A DNA stretch of 38,388 nucleotides from Lachnospiraceae bacterium (GTDB taxonomy: Bacteria > Bacillota_A > Clostridia > Lachnospirales > Lachnospiraceae), in the NCBI GenBank assembly GCA_021770615.1, contig JAETQR010000040.1:1-38388 (forward strand). Direction: 5' to 3'. Numbering within the stretch: the stretch's first letter is position 1; each line of letters begins with the position of its first letter. The notes under the pieces were generated by a model. The model was not told where the DNA came from. It made no database searches and worked only from the letters and a program-made list of their open reading frames with translations. The position numbers and the translations under genes were made by a program. Below, piece after piece: positions 15,237-24,818 of this stretch.

Positions 15237-17222
15237 ATGATAAAAGAATTGTCAATTGATTTAGAGACCTATAGCGATGTTGACATCTCCAAATGCGGAG
15301 CATACAAGTACGCTGAGTCTGATAGTTTTGAAATACTGCTCTTCGGTGTTTCTGTTGATAATGGACCTGTAATAGTTTATGACCTTACTGCAGGTGATGA
15401 AATACCAACAGAAATCCTGGAAGCACTATCTGATGAGAATATAACAAAATGGGCTTTTAACGCCTCCTTCGAAAGAGTCTGTTTGTCTAACTGGCTCCGG
15501 AATCATCATCCTGAATATTTCAAATCTTACAATTCAGAGGATGATCCAGTACACAACTATCTGAATCCATCCTCTTGGAAATGCACTATGATTTGGTCAG
15601 CCTATATGGGCTTACCACTCTCACTGGAAGGTGTTGGCGCAGTCCTGAAGCTTCAGGATCAGAAAATGAAGGAAGGCAAGGACTTGATCAAATACTTCTG
15701 CTGTCCTTGTAAAGCTACCAAGGCGAATGGTGGCAGAACCAGAAATCTCCCGGAACATGCACCGGATAAATGGGAAAGCTTCAAATCCTACAATCGCAGA
15801 GATGTTGTAGTAGAGCTTTCCATCAAACAGAGATTATCTAAATTCCCAGTTCCGGATTCTATATGGAATGAGTATCACATCGATCAGGAAATCAATGACC
15901 GGGGAATTATGCTGGATATGGATGTGGTGAAGAATGCAATCGCATTTGATGAAAAATCAAAAGCAGAGCTCATGATTACAATGCAGAATATCACAAACCT
16001 TGACAATCCCAACAGTGTCGTCCAGATGAAACAATGGCTCGCTGATAATGGCGTGGAGACAGAATCCCTTGGTAAAAAGGATGTTGCCGGACTGATAAAA
16101 GAGACCGATGGTAATATTGCAGAAGCCCTCAACCTCAGACTTCAGCTTGCAAAATCCTCCGTTAAGAAATACCAGGCAATGCAGAATGCCGTCTGTAAGG
16201 ATGGGCGTGCTCACGGTATGTTTCAATTCTACGGAGCCAATCGCTCAGGCAGATGGGCCGGTCGACTCATACAGTTGCAGAATCTGCCGCAGAACCACAT
16301 GCCCGATCTCGCAGAAGCTCGTGAACTGGTTCGTACTGGAGATTATGATACTATGGAAATGCTTTATGATGATATCCCGGATACTTTATCTCAGCTTATT
16401 CGTACTGCTTTCATTGCAAGACCGGGATACAAATTCATCGTAAGCGACTACTCTGCTATCGAAGCCAGAGTTCTTGCACATCTCGCCGGTGAGGCCTGGC
16501 GTTCCAAGGTATTTGCCGAAGGTAAAGATATCTATTGTGCATCAGCAAGTCAAATGTTTGGAGTCCCTGTCGAAAAGCATGGTGTAAACTCTCACCTCAG
16601 GCAGAAAGGTAAAATCGCCGAGCTTGCCCTGGGATATGGCGGATCAGTTGGTGCACTGAAATCCATGGGTGCACTGGAGATGGGCTTAACCGAAGAAGAG
16701 CTCCAACCGCTGGTTGATTCCTGGCGAAATTCAAATCCTATGATAACAGCCTTCTGGTGGGATGTTGATACTGCAGTCAAGACTACCATCAAACAACGTA
16801 TTCCTACAGAGGTTCGTGGCATCAAATTCTTCTACAAGAGTGGCATGCTTTTCATCAAGCTTCCTTCCGGTCGAATGCTCAGCTACGTAAAACCTCGTAT
16901 CGGCGAAAACAGATTTGGTGGCGAATCTGTCACCTATGAAGGTATCGGCTCCACTAAGAAATGGGAACGCATCGAATCCTATGGTCCGAAATTCGTGGAG
17001 AATATCGTGCAGGCAATATCCAGAGACCTTCTCTGCTATGCCATGCGCAACCTCTCCAATCAGCAGATATGCGGCCATGTCCATGATGAACTCATCATCG
17101 AATGTCCTAAAAATGCTGAAGTCAGTAGCATCACTTCTGTCATGGGTAAGTCCCCTGACTGGATGCCGGATATTCTGATCAGAGGTGATGGCTATGAGAC
17201 CAAATTTTACAAAAAAGATTAA
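15237..17222 (+). CDS. Phage DNA polymerase, family A (Pol I-like)
   Basis: Product of 661 aa, the replicative polymerase of the phage. The N-terminal 3'-5' exonuclease begins LSIDLETYSD (D8 and E10 as metal ligands). The polymerase domain shows motif A SDYSAIEARVLAHLAGE near residue 402-418, motif B (O helix) RQKGKIAELALGYGG near 455, and motif C CGHVHDELIIE near 612. There is no 5' nuclease domain, as usual in phage versions. The ATG follows AAAGGA with eight bases. It is last in the plus-strand operon and converges with the defence island; a shared hairpin at 17230-17262 separates them. Confidence 0.93.
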   Translation: MIKELSIDLETYSDVDISKCGAYKYAESDSFEILLFGVSVDNGPVIVYDLTAGDEIPTEILEALSDENITKWAFNASFERVCLSNWLRNHHPEYFKSYNSEDDPVHNYLNPSSWKCTMIWSAYMGLPLSLEGVGAVLKLQDQKMKEGKDLIKYFCCPCKATKANGGRTRNLPEHAPDKWESFKSYNRRDVVVELSIKQRLSKFPVPDSIWNEYHIDQEINDRGIMLDMDVVKNAIAFDEKSKAELMITMQNITNLDNPNSVVQMKQWLADNGVETESLGKKDVAGLIKETDGNIAEALNLRLQLAKSSVKKYQAMQNAVCKDGRAHGMFQFYGANRSGRWAGRLIQLQNLPQNHMPDLAEARELVRTGDYDTMEMLYDDIPDTLSQLIRTAFIARPGYKFIVSDYSAIEARVLAHLAGEAWRSKVFAEGKDIYCASASQMFGVPVEKHGVNSHLRQKGKIAELALGYGGSVGALKSMGALEMGLTEEELQPLVDSWRNSNPMITAFWWDVDTAVKTTIKQRIPTEVRGIKFFYKSGMLFIKLPSGRMLSYVKPRIGENRFGGESVTYEGIGSTKKWERIESYGPKFVENIVQAISRDLLCYAMRNLSNQQICGHVHDELIIECPKNAEVSSITSVMGKSPDWMPDILIRGDGYETKFYKKD

Positions 17223-17229
17223 AAATATA

Positions 17230-17262
17230 GCGGCTTCCGGTACATTAACAACCAGAGGCCGC
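17230..17262 (-). terminator. Terminator between polymerase and defence island
   Basis: GCGGCTTCCGG (17230-17240) pairs with CCAGAGGCCGC (17252-17262) with two imperfect positions. Read on the minus strand the stem is followed by TATATTTTT, giving an intrinsic terminator for the leftward island. It may also slow rightward polymerase transcripts. Confidence 0.65.
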
Positions 17263-17268
17263 ATTGTC

Positions 17269-18279
17269 TTAATTTCCAGTATTATCGTAAATTACATACT
17301 GTTCAGCGTTATCTTCTATAATTTTATTGTATTTTTGAACTGCTTCATCAGTAATATGTGTAACACAGTAAACAGGATCTGTATCAGACTTTTTCCCCTG
17401 CGCTAATAGAATTCTCGGAGTTATTGGCATAATTCCTACCTTGCTTCCATCTTCACGCAAATGTACAAAGGACGGGTTATCACTTGTAACATATTTTGTA
17501 ACGCCATCAGCAATAAGAAAATGAAAGCTTGTATGTTGTAAGCTCTGTTGTACATGTTCATATATTGGACCATCATCATTCAAGAATCGTCTGTAAAGTT
17601 TTAGTAATAAACAGTGCTTGAAATAATCTGCCATTGTTTCAAAAAATGGAAGTTCTCTCTCCTCTTCAGGTATTTCCACCTCATCCATAGATAATACCTC
17701 AACACCTAACCATTGAAACTGGTCTGTAAATAAAGGCTCTGAAGCTATACTTCTCCAATCTATAGAAATAAAGAATTTCATTAAGAACTCTTTATCAAAC
17801 TCAGGGATTTCTCCTGAAACCGTCAATACATTATTCTCTATTGTATTTCTGACATTGGTCCATTTGTTTTCATATTTAACTGACCAGTTTTCCTCTATAT
17901 CACGTATTTTAACTTGATCAATTGCAGCTTTTATTGGCTTTTTTGATGCGATGGTACCATCAGACTTCCGAGTTATCTCCCAACTACCAAAGTCATAGTA
18001 TATTTGGTTAAGTTCAAGATTACTGGTGACTTCTTTTCCTTCATACACAACCTTATAATCTTTCATAATTGAGAAAATATTGTCTGCATCATCCGCCGTG
18101 CAAATAGGCATACCAGCAACTATTGAATGATAATGGTTAATCCCGCACAAATTATCTTTATTCTTTGTATCAAATTCCCCCGTAACAAGATTCTTATACT
18201 TTAGCGTTCCTGATGCATTTGCCCAAGCTGACATGTACGTTTGAGGAATTAGATGATGATATTTAGCTTTATTCCCCAT
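17269..18279 (-). CDS. DUF4238 domain protein
   Basis: Product of 336 aa. It opens with the family hallmark YHHLIPQTYMSAWAN (residues 7-21) and has the late TSDNPSFVH stretch near residue 275 typical of DUF4238. The biochemical role of the family is not established; such proteins are frequent in defence islands. The ATG overlaps the mcrC stop (TAATG), so it is translated with McrBC and is probably a third component or modulator. It is the last gene before the terminator. The conserved His-His and Asp-Asn residues could form an active site, but this is speculation. Confidence 0.8.
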   Translation of the reverse strand: MGNKAKYHHLIPQTYMSAWANASGTLKYKNLVTGEFDTKNKDNLCGINHYHSIVAGMPICTADDADNIFSIMKDYKVVYEGKEVTSNLELNQIYYDFGSWEITRKSDGTIASKKPIKAAIDQVKIRDIEENWSVKYENKWTNVRNTIENNVLTVSGEIPEFDKEFLMKFFISIDWRSIASEPLFTDQFQWLGVEVLSMDEVEIPEEERELPFFETMADYFKHCLLLKLYRRFLNDDGPIYEHVQQSLQHTSFHFLIADGVTKYVTSDNPSFVHLREDGSKVGIMPITPRILLAQGKKSDTDPVYCVTHITDEAVQKYNKIIEDNAEQYVIYDNTGN

Positions 18280-19322
18280 TACAATGCTCCCTTATTAAAA
18301 TATTCTTCTACAATCCCATCCAACTGCTTCCTAATCTCAGCAAACTCCATGTTCAGATCCAATGTCCTAACACTAATCCGGTTACCACTCATCTTGTATT
18401 TTTGATCTGGCTGTATTTCTTCTTCAGTCTTAGCATACAAGAGCATACCGCCAACCTCGTGCGGTTCTTCTCTCAGTTCATATTCCTTGTTCTTTACATA
18501 AGTGAAAATCTGGTACAGATTATTGGAATGCAACGTGTGCTTATCATACTGTGTCTGTGTTGTATGTTCATAATACTTCGCATCAATGATGAGAACCTTC
18601 GCCCCTTGCGACAGCATAATATCACTCTTCATTACCGGAAGCATATCACTGGAATCATCATCCAACTGCCAAGGAATCTGTGATGCATTAGCTGTAATCT
18701 CAGGATGCTCTTTTCTGTAATACTCCAGAATGAATTTCTCATAGAGTCTGCACATTCTTTGTTCATCAACAAACTGCATCAGCTTCGTTCTTCCATCAGT
18801 TGTAGTCTGCAGTAATCCCTTTAACACCAAGTAGCATATAGACACCAACATCCGATAGGTTTGGTTATTTCTTGAATACTGCTGGTTCCAATTTATAGAA
18901 TGAACGTCTAACTCCTGTACCTCATCATAAAACACAAGAATCTTTCTAATATCTTTCTTCCTCGACTTACCAATATCAGAATGAAGAAGTTTCAACATGG
19001 TGGTCTTGATAATACGGTTCATATATGTGTTCACGGAAAACTCATCATAAGTACAAACCATCTGCCTTCTCAGCATCGTCTGTTTTTTGATAGATTCCGT
19101 AATATCAATCTTTCCCCTAAGCCCAGATAACGTCTCCGTCTCAGAGATATAGTCCCGGCCAAGTCCTCTCTTCAACTGCAGTGAAACACCCTTTGTCAGA
19201 ATTGCCGCACACAACTCAGCCACATTATTAAATTGTTCTGTAGCTACATTCTTGTATCCGTCTTCATTGAGGACTTGGAATGCGTATGCCAGCATATGGT
19301 AAACATTCTGTACAGGTATCAC
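18279..19322 (-). CDS. mcrC: McrC-like nuclease subunit of modification-dependent restriction system
   Basis: Product of 347 aa of the McrC family. The N-terminal part interacts with the McrB ring and stimulates its GTPase. The C-terminal PD-(D/E)XK nuclease has MKSD (D234) and VLIIDAKYY (D247, K249). Family members cleave DNA carrying modified bases after McrB translocation. The start ATG overlaps the mcrB stop in an ATGA arrangement and the stop overlaps the DUF4238 start. Active-site residues appear intact, so the protein is predicted functional. Confidence 0.9.
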   Translation of the reverse strand: MIPVQNVYHMLAYAFQVLNEDGYKNVATEQFNNVAELCAAILTKGVSLQLKRGLGRDYISETETLSGLRGKIDITESIKKQTMLRRQMVCTYDEFSVNTYMNRIIKTTMLKLLHSDIGKSRKKDIRKILVFYDEVQELDVHSINWNQQYSRNNQTYRMLVSICYLVLKGLLQTTTDGRTKLMQFVDEQRMCRLYEKFILEYYRKEHPEITANASQIPWQLDDDSSDMLPVMKSDIMLSQGAKVLIIDAKYYEHTTQTQYDKHTLHSNNLYQIFTYVKNKEYELREEPHEVGGMLLYAKTEEEIQPDQKYKMSGNRISVRTLDLNMEFAEIRKQLDGIVEEYFNKGAL

Positions 19323-21487
19323 TTAATAGAACTCCTTAATTTTTCAATCCAATCCTTTACCTTGATTGGGTCATCATACCAATATTCCTTAAGCAACGGT
19401 ATCATCTCATACTCAACAATATTTGAAAGCGCCTTATCTGTAATAGCAGTCAAATTACAGAAATAACTATGTCCAATGCAGAATCCTTCTCCTAACGAAT
19501 CATCCGCTGCAATGACCGCATTAAGCTTTTCAACACAATCAACAAGACTATCAAACTTTGCATTTGCAAAAGCCATCTTATATTCTCTGAATCCTTCGCT
19601 CTCAAATCCTGGCTTCATCTCAAAGAAAGCAAACCTACGACGTAAAGCATAGTCCAACATTGCCAAGCTTCTATCAGCAGTATTCATCATTCCAATGATA
19701 TAGAGTTTTGGAGGTACAGAGAATTTATCTCCTGAATACAATAACTGCAACGCATTTCCTCTCTTATCATTTTCAATCAACATAAATAATTCGCCGAAAA
19801 TCTTGCTCAAATTTCCTCTGTTGATTTCATCAATAATAAAGAAATATTCATTATCCGGATCTTCTGCTGCCTTCTTACAGAAACTAGCAAATGCTCCCTT
19901 TTTGATTTCAAAGCTACTACTTGTACTTGAAGGTCTGAATCCTTCGATAAAGTCCTCGTATGTATAACTCTGGTGGAATTGAACCATCATGACACGATTC
20001 TGATCCTTACACCCCATCATAGAGTATGCCAAACGTTTTGCTGCAAATGTCTTTCCAACCCCCGGAGCACCCTGAAGAATTACATTTCTTTTCATGCGAA
20101 TAAGCTCAACCAATGTGTCATAGCTATCACCATCCATATATACGTCTTCCAAGAATTTTTCTGGAGTGTATTCAGGAAATAAAGTTTCCTCTTGTTCTAC
20201 ACCATCCCCATCTTCGTTTTCATCAATCAATGCATTCAGCTTCGCCACATAATCTGTATATGCCGTGATATCTGTCAGAGTCTTCATAGCCGCCTGTCCA
20301 GGGTGAGGCCAATCGCCAGAATTCGTCCAGTTAACTTTACGAATATTGGGATAATCTGAATCTGTTGTGTCGTAGATATATTCTGATATAACGACTCCAC
20401 GACCAATTATTGAATGCATACCTCTTTTTGCAAAAACAATATCTCCTGGTTTCATTTCCTGTAAGAATTGCCAAGTAGCATGCGCATCATTTTTATACGG
20501 CTTTGTTGGATCTATTTTATCCTTCATTGCAATTTTCATTTCATACTTGGAGCTATACTGTGAAAAATCTCCTATCTCACTCCACCCAAGTCCCATTACT
20601 CCACGCTTGTAGAACTCGTCCCACTTACAAGCACCATCTCCCGGCGCATAAATCCAGAAATGAACTGTTTCAACATCGTCATCAGCTAAACCGGAGCCCT
20701 TCTGATCACGTTGTTTTTGTGACTGCACAGCTTTTTTCTCTTCATTTACTTGAGTTGAATACCTCCATGCTTCAAAAGATAACTCTTTAAAATCATGGAG
20801 ACTACATTTCCCACTCTTCAAATACTCACGTAACTTTTCCACTATTGCAAAATACTTACTTGCAGCTATTTTTACCTCTATCTCAGGAAGGCTTGCTACA
20901 ACATCTTCCGGAATCTTACCAGATTCATAAATATACCATTCGTTACGACTATCGAGATTAAGAAATGCATTTGGAGAAATCCAGTATAGACCCATTGTAA
21001 TTTTACTGTTTGCATTTCCCTTTTTATTAATAACCAAGTCAAAATGCTTGCATACAATATCCTTATTATCTTCGGATGGATTCTTTGAATAAATCATTGC
21101 CGATTCAAATAAATTCCAAAGATCGTCAATGTCATTTTCTCCTCTAGCATCATTAAAATAATAAAATGTTGCATTCAGATTATTCAGAACCGGAATACTC
21201 TCAAATGATGTAGGCACAACTGAAGAAACATTAAATAAATCTTTAATGACTGTAAGAATCTTTATTCTATTTGCTTCGCGCATCGAACTCTTATTGAATA
21301 GACCAAACACAGTAAAAGGATCTATATCTTTGATCTCATTGTTCCATTCTAAAGTTGGCATATTGATACCAGTCTCAGCATAGATTGCTTTAACTTTCTT
21401 TACCAATTCCTCTCTATTGTTTTTGTAAGCCAGAAGCTTACCGGCAAACTCCTTATAGAAATCCACCCATACAAATTGATTGTCCAT
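19319..21487 (-). CDS. mcrB: McrB-like AAA+ GTPase with EVE-like reader domain
   Basis: Product of 722 aa. The N-terminal ~260 residues form a helical region of unknown specificity. About residues 280-385 (VHFWIYAPGDGACKWDEFYKRG, then GDIVFAKRGMHSIIGRGVV) resemble an EVE/PUA-type modified-base reader. The C-terminal AAA+ module carries Walker A GAPGVGKT at 473-480, Walker B FFIIDE near 549-554, and the McrB signature MMNTADRSLAMLDYALRRRF starting near 600. It forms a GTP-driven ring that loads McrC on modified DNA. AAGGAGG precedes the ATG. Separated by 31 bases from the SfsA-like gene upstream, it belongs to the same leftward island. Confidence 0.9.
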   Translation of the reverse strand: MDNQFVWVDFYKEFAGKLLAYKNNREELVKKVKAIYAETGINMPTLEWNNEIKDIDPFTVFGLFNKSSMREANRIKILTVIKDLFNVSSVVPTSFESIPVLNNLNATFYYFNDARGENDIDDLWNLFESAMIYSKNPSEDNKDIVCKHFDLVINKKGNANSKITMGLYWISPNAFLNLDSRNEWYIYESGKIPEDVVASLPEIEVKIAASKYFAIVEKLREYLKSGKCSLHDFKELSFEAWRYSTQVNEEKKAVQSQKQRDQKGSGLADDDVETVHFWIYAPGDGACKWDEFYKRGVMGLGWSEIGDFSQYSSKYEMKIAMKDKIDPTKPYKNDAHATWQFLQEMKPGDIVFAKRGMHSIIGRGVVISEYIYDTTDSDYPNIRKVNWTNSGDWPHPGQAAMKTLTDITAYTDYVAKLNALIDENEDGDGVEQEETLFPEYTPEKFLEDVYMDGDSYDTLVELIRMKRNVILQGAPGVGKTFAAKRLAYSMMGCKDQNRVMMVQFHQSYTYEDFIEGFRPSSTSSSFEIKKGAFASFCKKAAEDPDNEYFFIIDEINRGNLSKIFGELFMLIENDKRGNALQLLYSGDKFSVPPKLYIIGMMNTADRSLAMLDYALRRRFAFFEMKPGFESEGFREYKMAFANAKFDSLVDCVEKLNAVIAADDSLGEGFCIGHSYFCNLTAITDKALSNIVEYEMIPLLKEYWYDDPIKVKDWIEKLRSSIK

Positions 21488-21518
21488 AAATCCTCCTTGC
21501 CTCTAAGCTATTAACGAC

Positions 21519-22238
21519 CTAATTCTCAGGCTCTAGTATTCCAATGCATCCATCAATTGCAATCGGTCCTCTAACACATAATTCATGCTCAGATGTTTTA
21601 ATACTAAATGCTTTATATATCATACCGGCTTCAATACATTCTTTGAATTCCGAATAGAATTCTGTGTCTTCTTTTACTGTGACAAGCTTTACTGTAGGAC
21701 TTAAAACGGCAAACATATAGCAAAATTTATATCCATCTTTTAGCAATTTCTTTATCCTCCTCAACTGTTCAATGGATCTTTCTGAATAAACAGTTGGAAA
21801 TTCTGCCTCTTTTCTATCTGAGATAATTGTTTTTACCTCAATCAGCATATTGCTATCCTCAACATATAAATCTGCTTTATATCCTGCTTCTGTTTTTTCT
21901 CTGAGTATATTTTGCCTTTTCCCCAAAAAACTAAAAATACGTCTATGAAGCTGTTCTTGCAGCGTATTATTAGCCATAGATAGATTTAACAAAATATATC
22001 CATTTCCCTTTTTCACTGCATAGAGTGTATATTTGGTTTTTGAAGCACTTTCACCTTTAGGCAAAAGCAAAACTTCTTTACCCTCCAAATAAATGAATTG
22101 CGACAATCTACATGAAGATGCCACATAACACAATTCTTCCTGCCCATCCACCTCTACGATGCACCTAAATCTATTCTTTATCTCACAGCGAAAAATGCCA
22201 TGAGTAATGTATTCTTCTATCCTCATGGCATTCCTCAT
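21519..22238 (-). CDS. SfsA-like DNA/RNA nuclease in a defence operon
   Basis: Product of 239 aa. The N-terminal half matches the OB-like domain of SfsA proteins (RCIVEVDGQEELCYVASSCRL, KTKYTLYAVKKGN, ILLNLSMANN). The C-terminal half is the SfsA PD-(D/E)XK domain: ADLYVEDSNMLIEVKTI with D123, E134 and K136, then FPTVYSERSIEQLRRIKKL, where ordinary SfsA has FPD...TERG..HL. Conventional SfsA is a chromosomal nuclease-like protein of unclear physiology. This copy is divergent and co-encoded with restriction genes, so a cleavage role in defence is inferred. The ATG overlaps the upstream gene's stop (TAATG). Confidence 0.75.
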   Translation of the reverse strand: MRNAMRIEEYITHGIFRCEIKNRFRCIVEVDGQEELCYVASSCRLSQFIYLEGKEVLLLPKGESASKTKYTLYAVKKGNGYILLNLSMANNTLQEQLHRRIFSFLGKRQNILREKTEAGYKADLYVEDSNMLIEVKTIISDRKEAEFPTVYSERSIEQLRRIKKLLKDGYKFCYMFAVLSPTVKLVTVKEDTEFYSEFKECIEAGMIYKAFSIKTSEHELCVRGPIAIDGCIGILEPEN

Positions 22239-22600
22239 TACTCACAAAGAGAGCATATCGTCGGCATACCATCGGTCTCGATAACCTCACCGATTTTAAG
22301 TAAGCCAAACACCATCAAGGCTCTTGCATATATGTATGGTGTATCAGTCTCAGGATAAATTGCCCTTAAGAGTTGTGAAAGCTGTCCATCTTTGTCTACT
22401 GTACCTATGTTGTAATTGTTACCGCCACTATCTGCCACAGCATACTTTGAAGGATCAAATTCTTCAAAATGATTTTTTAAGGCATATGCCAATGCGAACT
22501 TTGCCGCAGTAATAACATTTTCAAATTTTCCAGTCGCCACCAAAGCCTCTGCTATATCATTTGACTCCTTTGACAGTCGTATATTTACAAGATCAGTCAT
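22238..22600 (-). CDS. Small hypothetical protein of the defence operon (120 aa)
   Basis: The N-terminus NIRLSKESNDIAEALVATGKF, then ITAAKFALAYALKNHFEEFDP, looks like a small helical DNA-binding fold, recalling DndE- or RHH-like proteins only in style. It ends with CSLC, a possible metal-binding pair. TAGGAGG lies seven bases before the ATG. It is encoded between the DndD-like ATPase (11 bases upstream) and the SfsA-like nuclease (one-base overlap), so it probably partners one of them. I cannot assign a family. A DndE assignment was considered but the match is too weak. Confidence 0.65.
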   Translation of the reverse strand: MTDLVNIRLSKESNDIAEALVATGKFENVITAAKFALAYALKNHFEEFDPSKYAVADSGGNNYNIGTVDKDGQLSQLLRAIYPETDTPYIYARALMVFGLLKIGEVIETDGMPTICSLCE

Positions 22601-22611
22601 TTATTTTCCTC

Positions 22612-24612
22612 CTACTGCATCTCAATTTGCGTATTAAAAGAAGTATATCTTTGCAAACGATACTCTCGTTTTAATTCAGGTCCCAGGGTATCACGAGCTG
22701 TTTGCTCATCAATTTCATGAGTATATGCCAGCAATACAATCTGCTCTGACATTTTAGGCAAAACCTTCGTAATGTTACTCTTATGAGTAGGATCCAAACG
22801 ACCAAAAGGTGAATCCATGATAATCGGCCCTCGAAGTGGTGCATTTTTATGCAAAGCTCCGATTAACGATAATGCCACAACATGCTCAAAGCCAGCAGAT
22901 CTTAATGGTACAATTTCACCTGATGAGTGAACCATATATAAGCCGTAGTTATCATTAATCTTCAAGCTTGTATAATCCGGATCATTACTAATTTGCACAA
23001 AAAGCTCTGTTGCGTCTCTCTCAACATCATCCTTTAATTTGTCACGATAGGAAGCTATTCCTTCCTCAAATATTCTATTAATTGCCTCGCAAAGCTCAAC
23101 CTTTCGCTTTGCAATTTGAGTTTCTGAATCTGTTGAAACCTTGTTAAGCTTATCTTCTAAAGTGGCAAGAGCACTCTCCACCTCCTTGATTTTATCCTTT
23201 TCCAACTGGATGCCATCTCTAAGATTGTCTATTTTCTTTAAACAGTTAGCAAGCTGCTTTACATTTTCTTTTGCGCCTTTGGAAAGTTCTTCAACATCAC
23301 CATGTCTTTCTAATTCCTCACGAACAGTTTTTCTCTGGCGTTCTGCGTCATCAATTTCAACCTCTAATGTAGAAAGCTGTGCTTCCAGCAATTCCAATAT
23401 TTCTTTCTTACTATCTGCTTTCATACTCTGAAGAGTGCTTTTTCTTACTCTCAATTCCTGCAGAACCTTAATTTCATCATCAGACAAACCACCATATTCG
23501 CTGGATGCATCTGTAATTCTTTTAATAAGTTCCTCAAGCTTTTCATCTGGAATATCCTGATCACATAAATGGCAATGGTGCTTCTCAGCTGCCGCTTTCA
23601 TTTCTTTCATGAAGTGACTAGCAACTTTATGTGCACTCTCTCTATCCTCAAGATCCTTCAGTTGAGATTCAATTGCAGTTAACATTAGTTCAACACGGCT
23701 ACTTACAAGACCTTTCCAAGCTTCACCAGTTGCAACTACAATGCTAGTAAGAATTGCCTCTCTACTTGCCTTCTTTTCTTCAATTGTTGCATCTAAATCG
23801 TCCAAACTCTTAAGCAGCGAAGATACATGCTCACTCTGCTGAGCTTCGTCCTCCAGCTTTGCCTTTGTATCAAGTTCAATCGTGAGTTCTCCCTTCAGTC
23901 TTTCAAGCTCAACAGCTTGCTCCTGCTTTTCTGCCTCAAGCACAGACATTTGAGATGCAATCTTTTGGGTTTGCGCATTACTCTGCGCAATCTTATTTTT
24001 CTCTTTTCTGTACTCTTCTAAAGCAGAATTGGTATCTATAGCTCCATTAGTAAGTACCGGAACACCAAGTATCTGCTCGATAGACTCCTTAATTGTTGCT
24101 CCTGTCTGTGTCCCCTCCATAAGAAGTTCCTCATATTCCTGAAGAAGCTCTCCATCGAACAAGAAAAATCTTGAAACCTCACTTGGCATTATGAGATTAA
24201 GCTCATGTTCGCGTTGATCTGGCGAAAGAATAGCTCCTTCTTTTTTTAGAAAAACATGCTCTTCATAATCGTCATTTCTTTGAGGATTAATTATACCCTT
24301 TCTGACAACATACTGCCGTGTAAGCTCATAATGGATTCCATCATTCAGCATCTTTAATACGACCTTAAAGTCATATTTCCCATCCTTTTTACCTTCTAAG
24401 TTTGCTAGACTTGGAAGATCAACATCAACTCCACGTCTGTTCTGATACTTTCCAAACAATGCATAGCGAATAATGTTTAATAAAGTAGTTTTTCCTCTTC
24501 CATTATTTCCCCAAATAATAGTAACACCATCTGCATCAACAAAATCTACTGTCTGAGTGCCTTTAAATGGGCCAAAATTTTCTATCACTAAACCAGTGAA
24601 CTGTAGCATCAT
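22612..24612 (-). CDS. DndD/Rad50-like SMC ATPase
   Basis: Product of 666 aa. The N-terminal ABC head has Walker A GNNGRGKT at 35-42 and the DndD-like stretch RFFLFDGELLQEYEEL at 148-163. Two long coiled coils (about 195-345 and 365-500) flank a Rad50-type zinc hook, CHLC, at 347-350. The C-terminal head has a signature region FEHVVALSLIGAL and Walker B RGPIIMDSPFGRLD near 595-607. In Dnd and related systems such ATPases couple DNA sensing to modification or restriction. It overlaps the upstream 69-75-codon gene by four bases, and its partner here is probably the PLD-helicase and/or the SfsA-like nuclease. Confidence 0.87.
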   Translation of the reverse strand: MMLQFTGLVIENFGPFKGTQTVDFVDADGVTIIWGNNGRGKTTLLNIIRYALFGKYQNRRGVDVDLPSLANLEGKKDGKYDFKVVLKMLNDGIHYELTRQYVVRKGIINPQRNDDYEEHVFLKKEGAILSPDQREHELNLIMPSEVSRFFLFDGELLQEYEELLMEGTQTGATIKESIEQILGVPVLTNGAIDTNSALEEYRKEKNKIAQSNAQTQKIASQMSVLEAEKQEQAVELERLKGELTIELDTKAKLEDEAQQSEHVSSLLKSLDDLDATIEEKKASREAILTSIVVATGEAWKGLVSSRVELMLTAIESQLKDLEDRESAHKVASHFMKEMKAAAEKHHCHLCDQDIPDEKLEELIKRITDASSEYGGLSDDEIKVLQELRVRKSTLQSMKADSKKEILELLEAQLSTLEVEIDDAERQRKTVREELERHGDVEELSKGAKENVKQLANCLKKIDNLRDGIQLEKDKIKEVESALATLEDKLNKVSTDSETQIAKRKVELCEAINRIFEEGIASYRDKLKDDVERDATELFVQISNDPDYTSLKINDNYGLYMVHSSGEIVPLRSAGFEHVVALSLIGALHKNAPLRGPIIMDSPFGRLDPTHKSNITKVLPKMSEQIVLLAYTHEIDEQTARDTLGPELKREYRLQRYTSFNTQIEMQ

Positions 24613-24818
24613 TCCACCTCCTCTGCCTGGACATTTTTCAGGAACTCATCAATTAGTTTCTTTGTTCCTTTTTTCGCCTGTGCCCGATCATCCTGTTGTT
24701 CAAATTCGTTAGCAACTATCTCGCGAATTAATTCCTCTGGGATTTCCGGATATTTCTCTTTGCGGATTATTTCCAGGACACCTATTAACTCCTCAACCTC
24801 TACATTACTCTTCATCAT
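24609..24818 (-). CDS. Small acidic/helical protein of the defence operon
   Basis: A 69-codon ORF beginning MMKSNVEVEELIGVLEIIRK, continuing with YPEIPEELIREIVANEFEQQ and a helical KKGTKKLIDEFLKN tail. It overlaps the helicase stop by 14 bases and the ATPase start by four, so it is deeply embedded in the operon. The longer version starting at 24836 would overlap the helicase gene by 32 bases; a GGAGG within the helicase C-terminus stands 11 bases before the ATG chosen here. No recognised family. It may be an adaptor linking helicase and ATPase. Confidence 0.6.
   Translation of the reverse strand: MMKSNVEVEELIGVLEIIRKEKYPEIPEELIREIVANEFEQQDDRAQAKKGTKKLIDEFLKNVQAEEVE

Noticed and set aside
22238..22600. 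DndE assignment of the 120-aa protein
   Set aside because: The N-terminal IRLSKES resemblance and the DndD-like neighbour are suggestive, but length and the rest of the sequence do not fit DndE, and no DndB or DndC is nearby.
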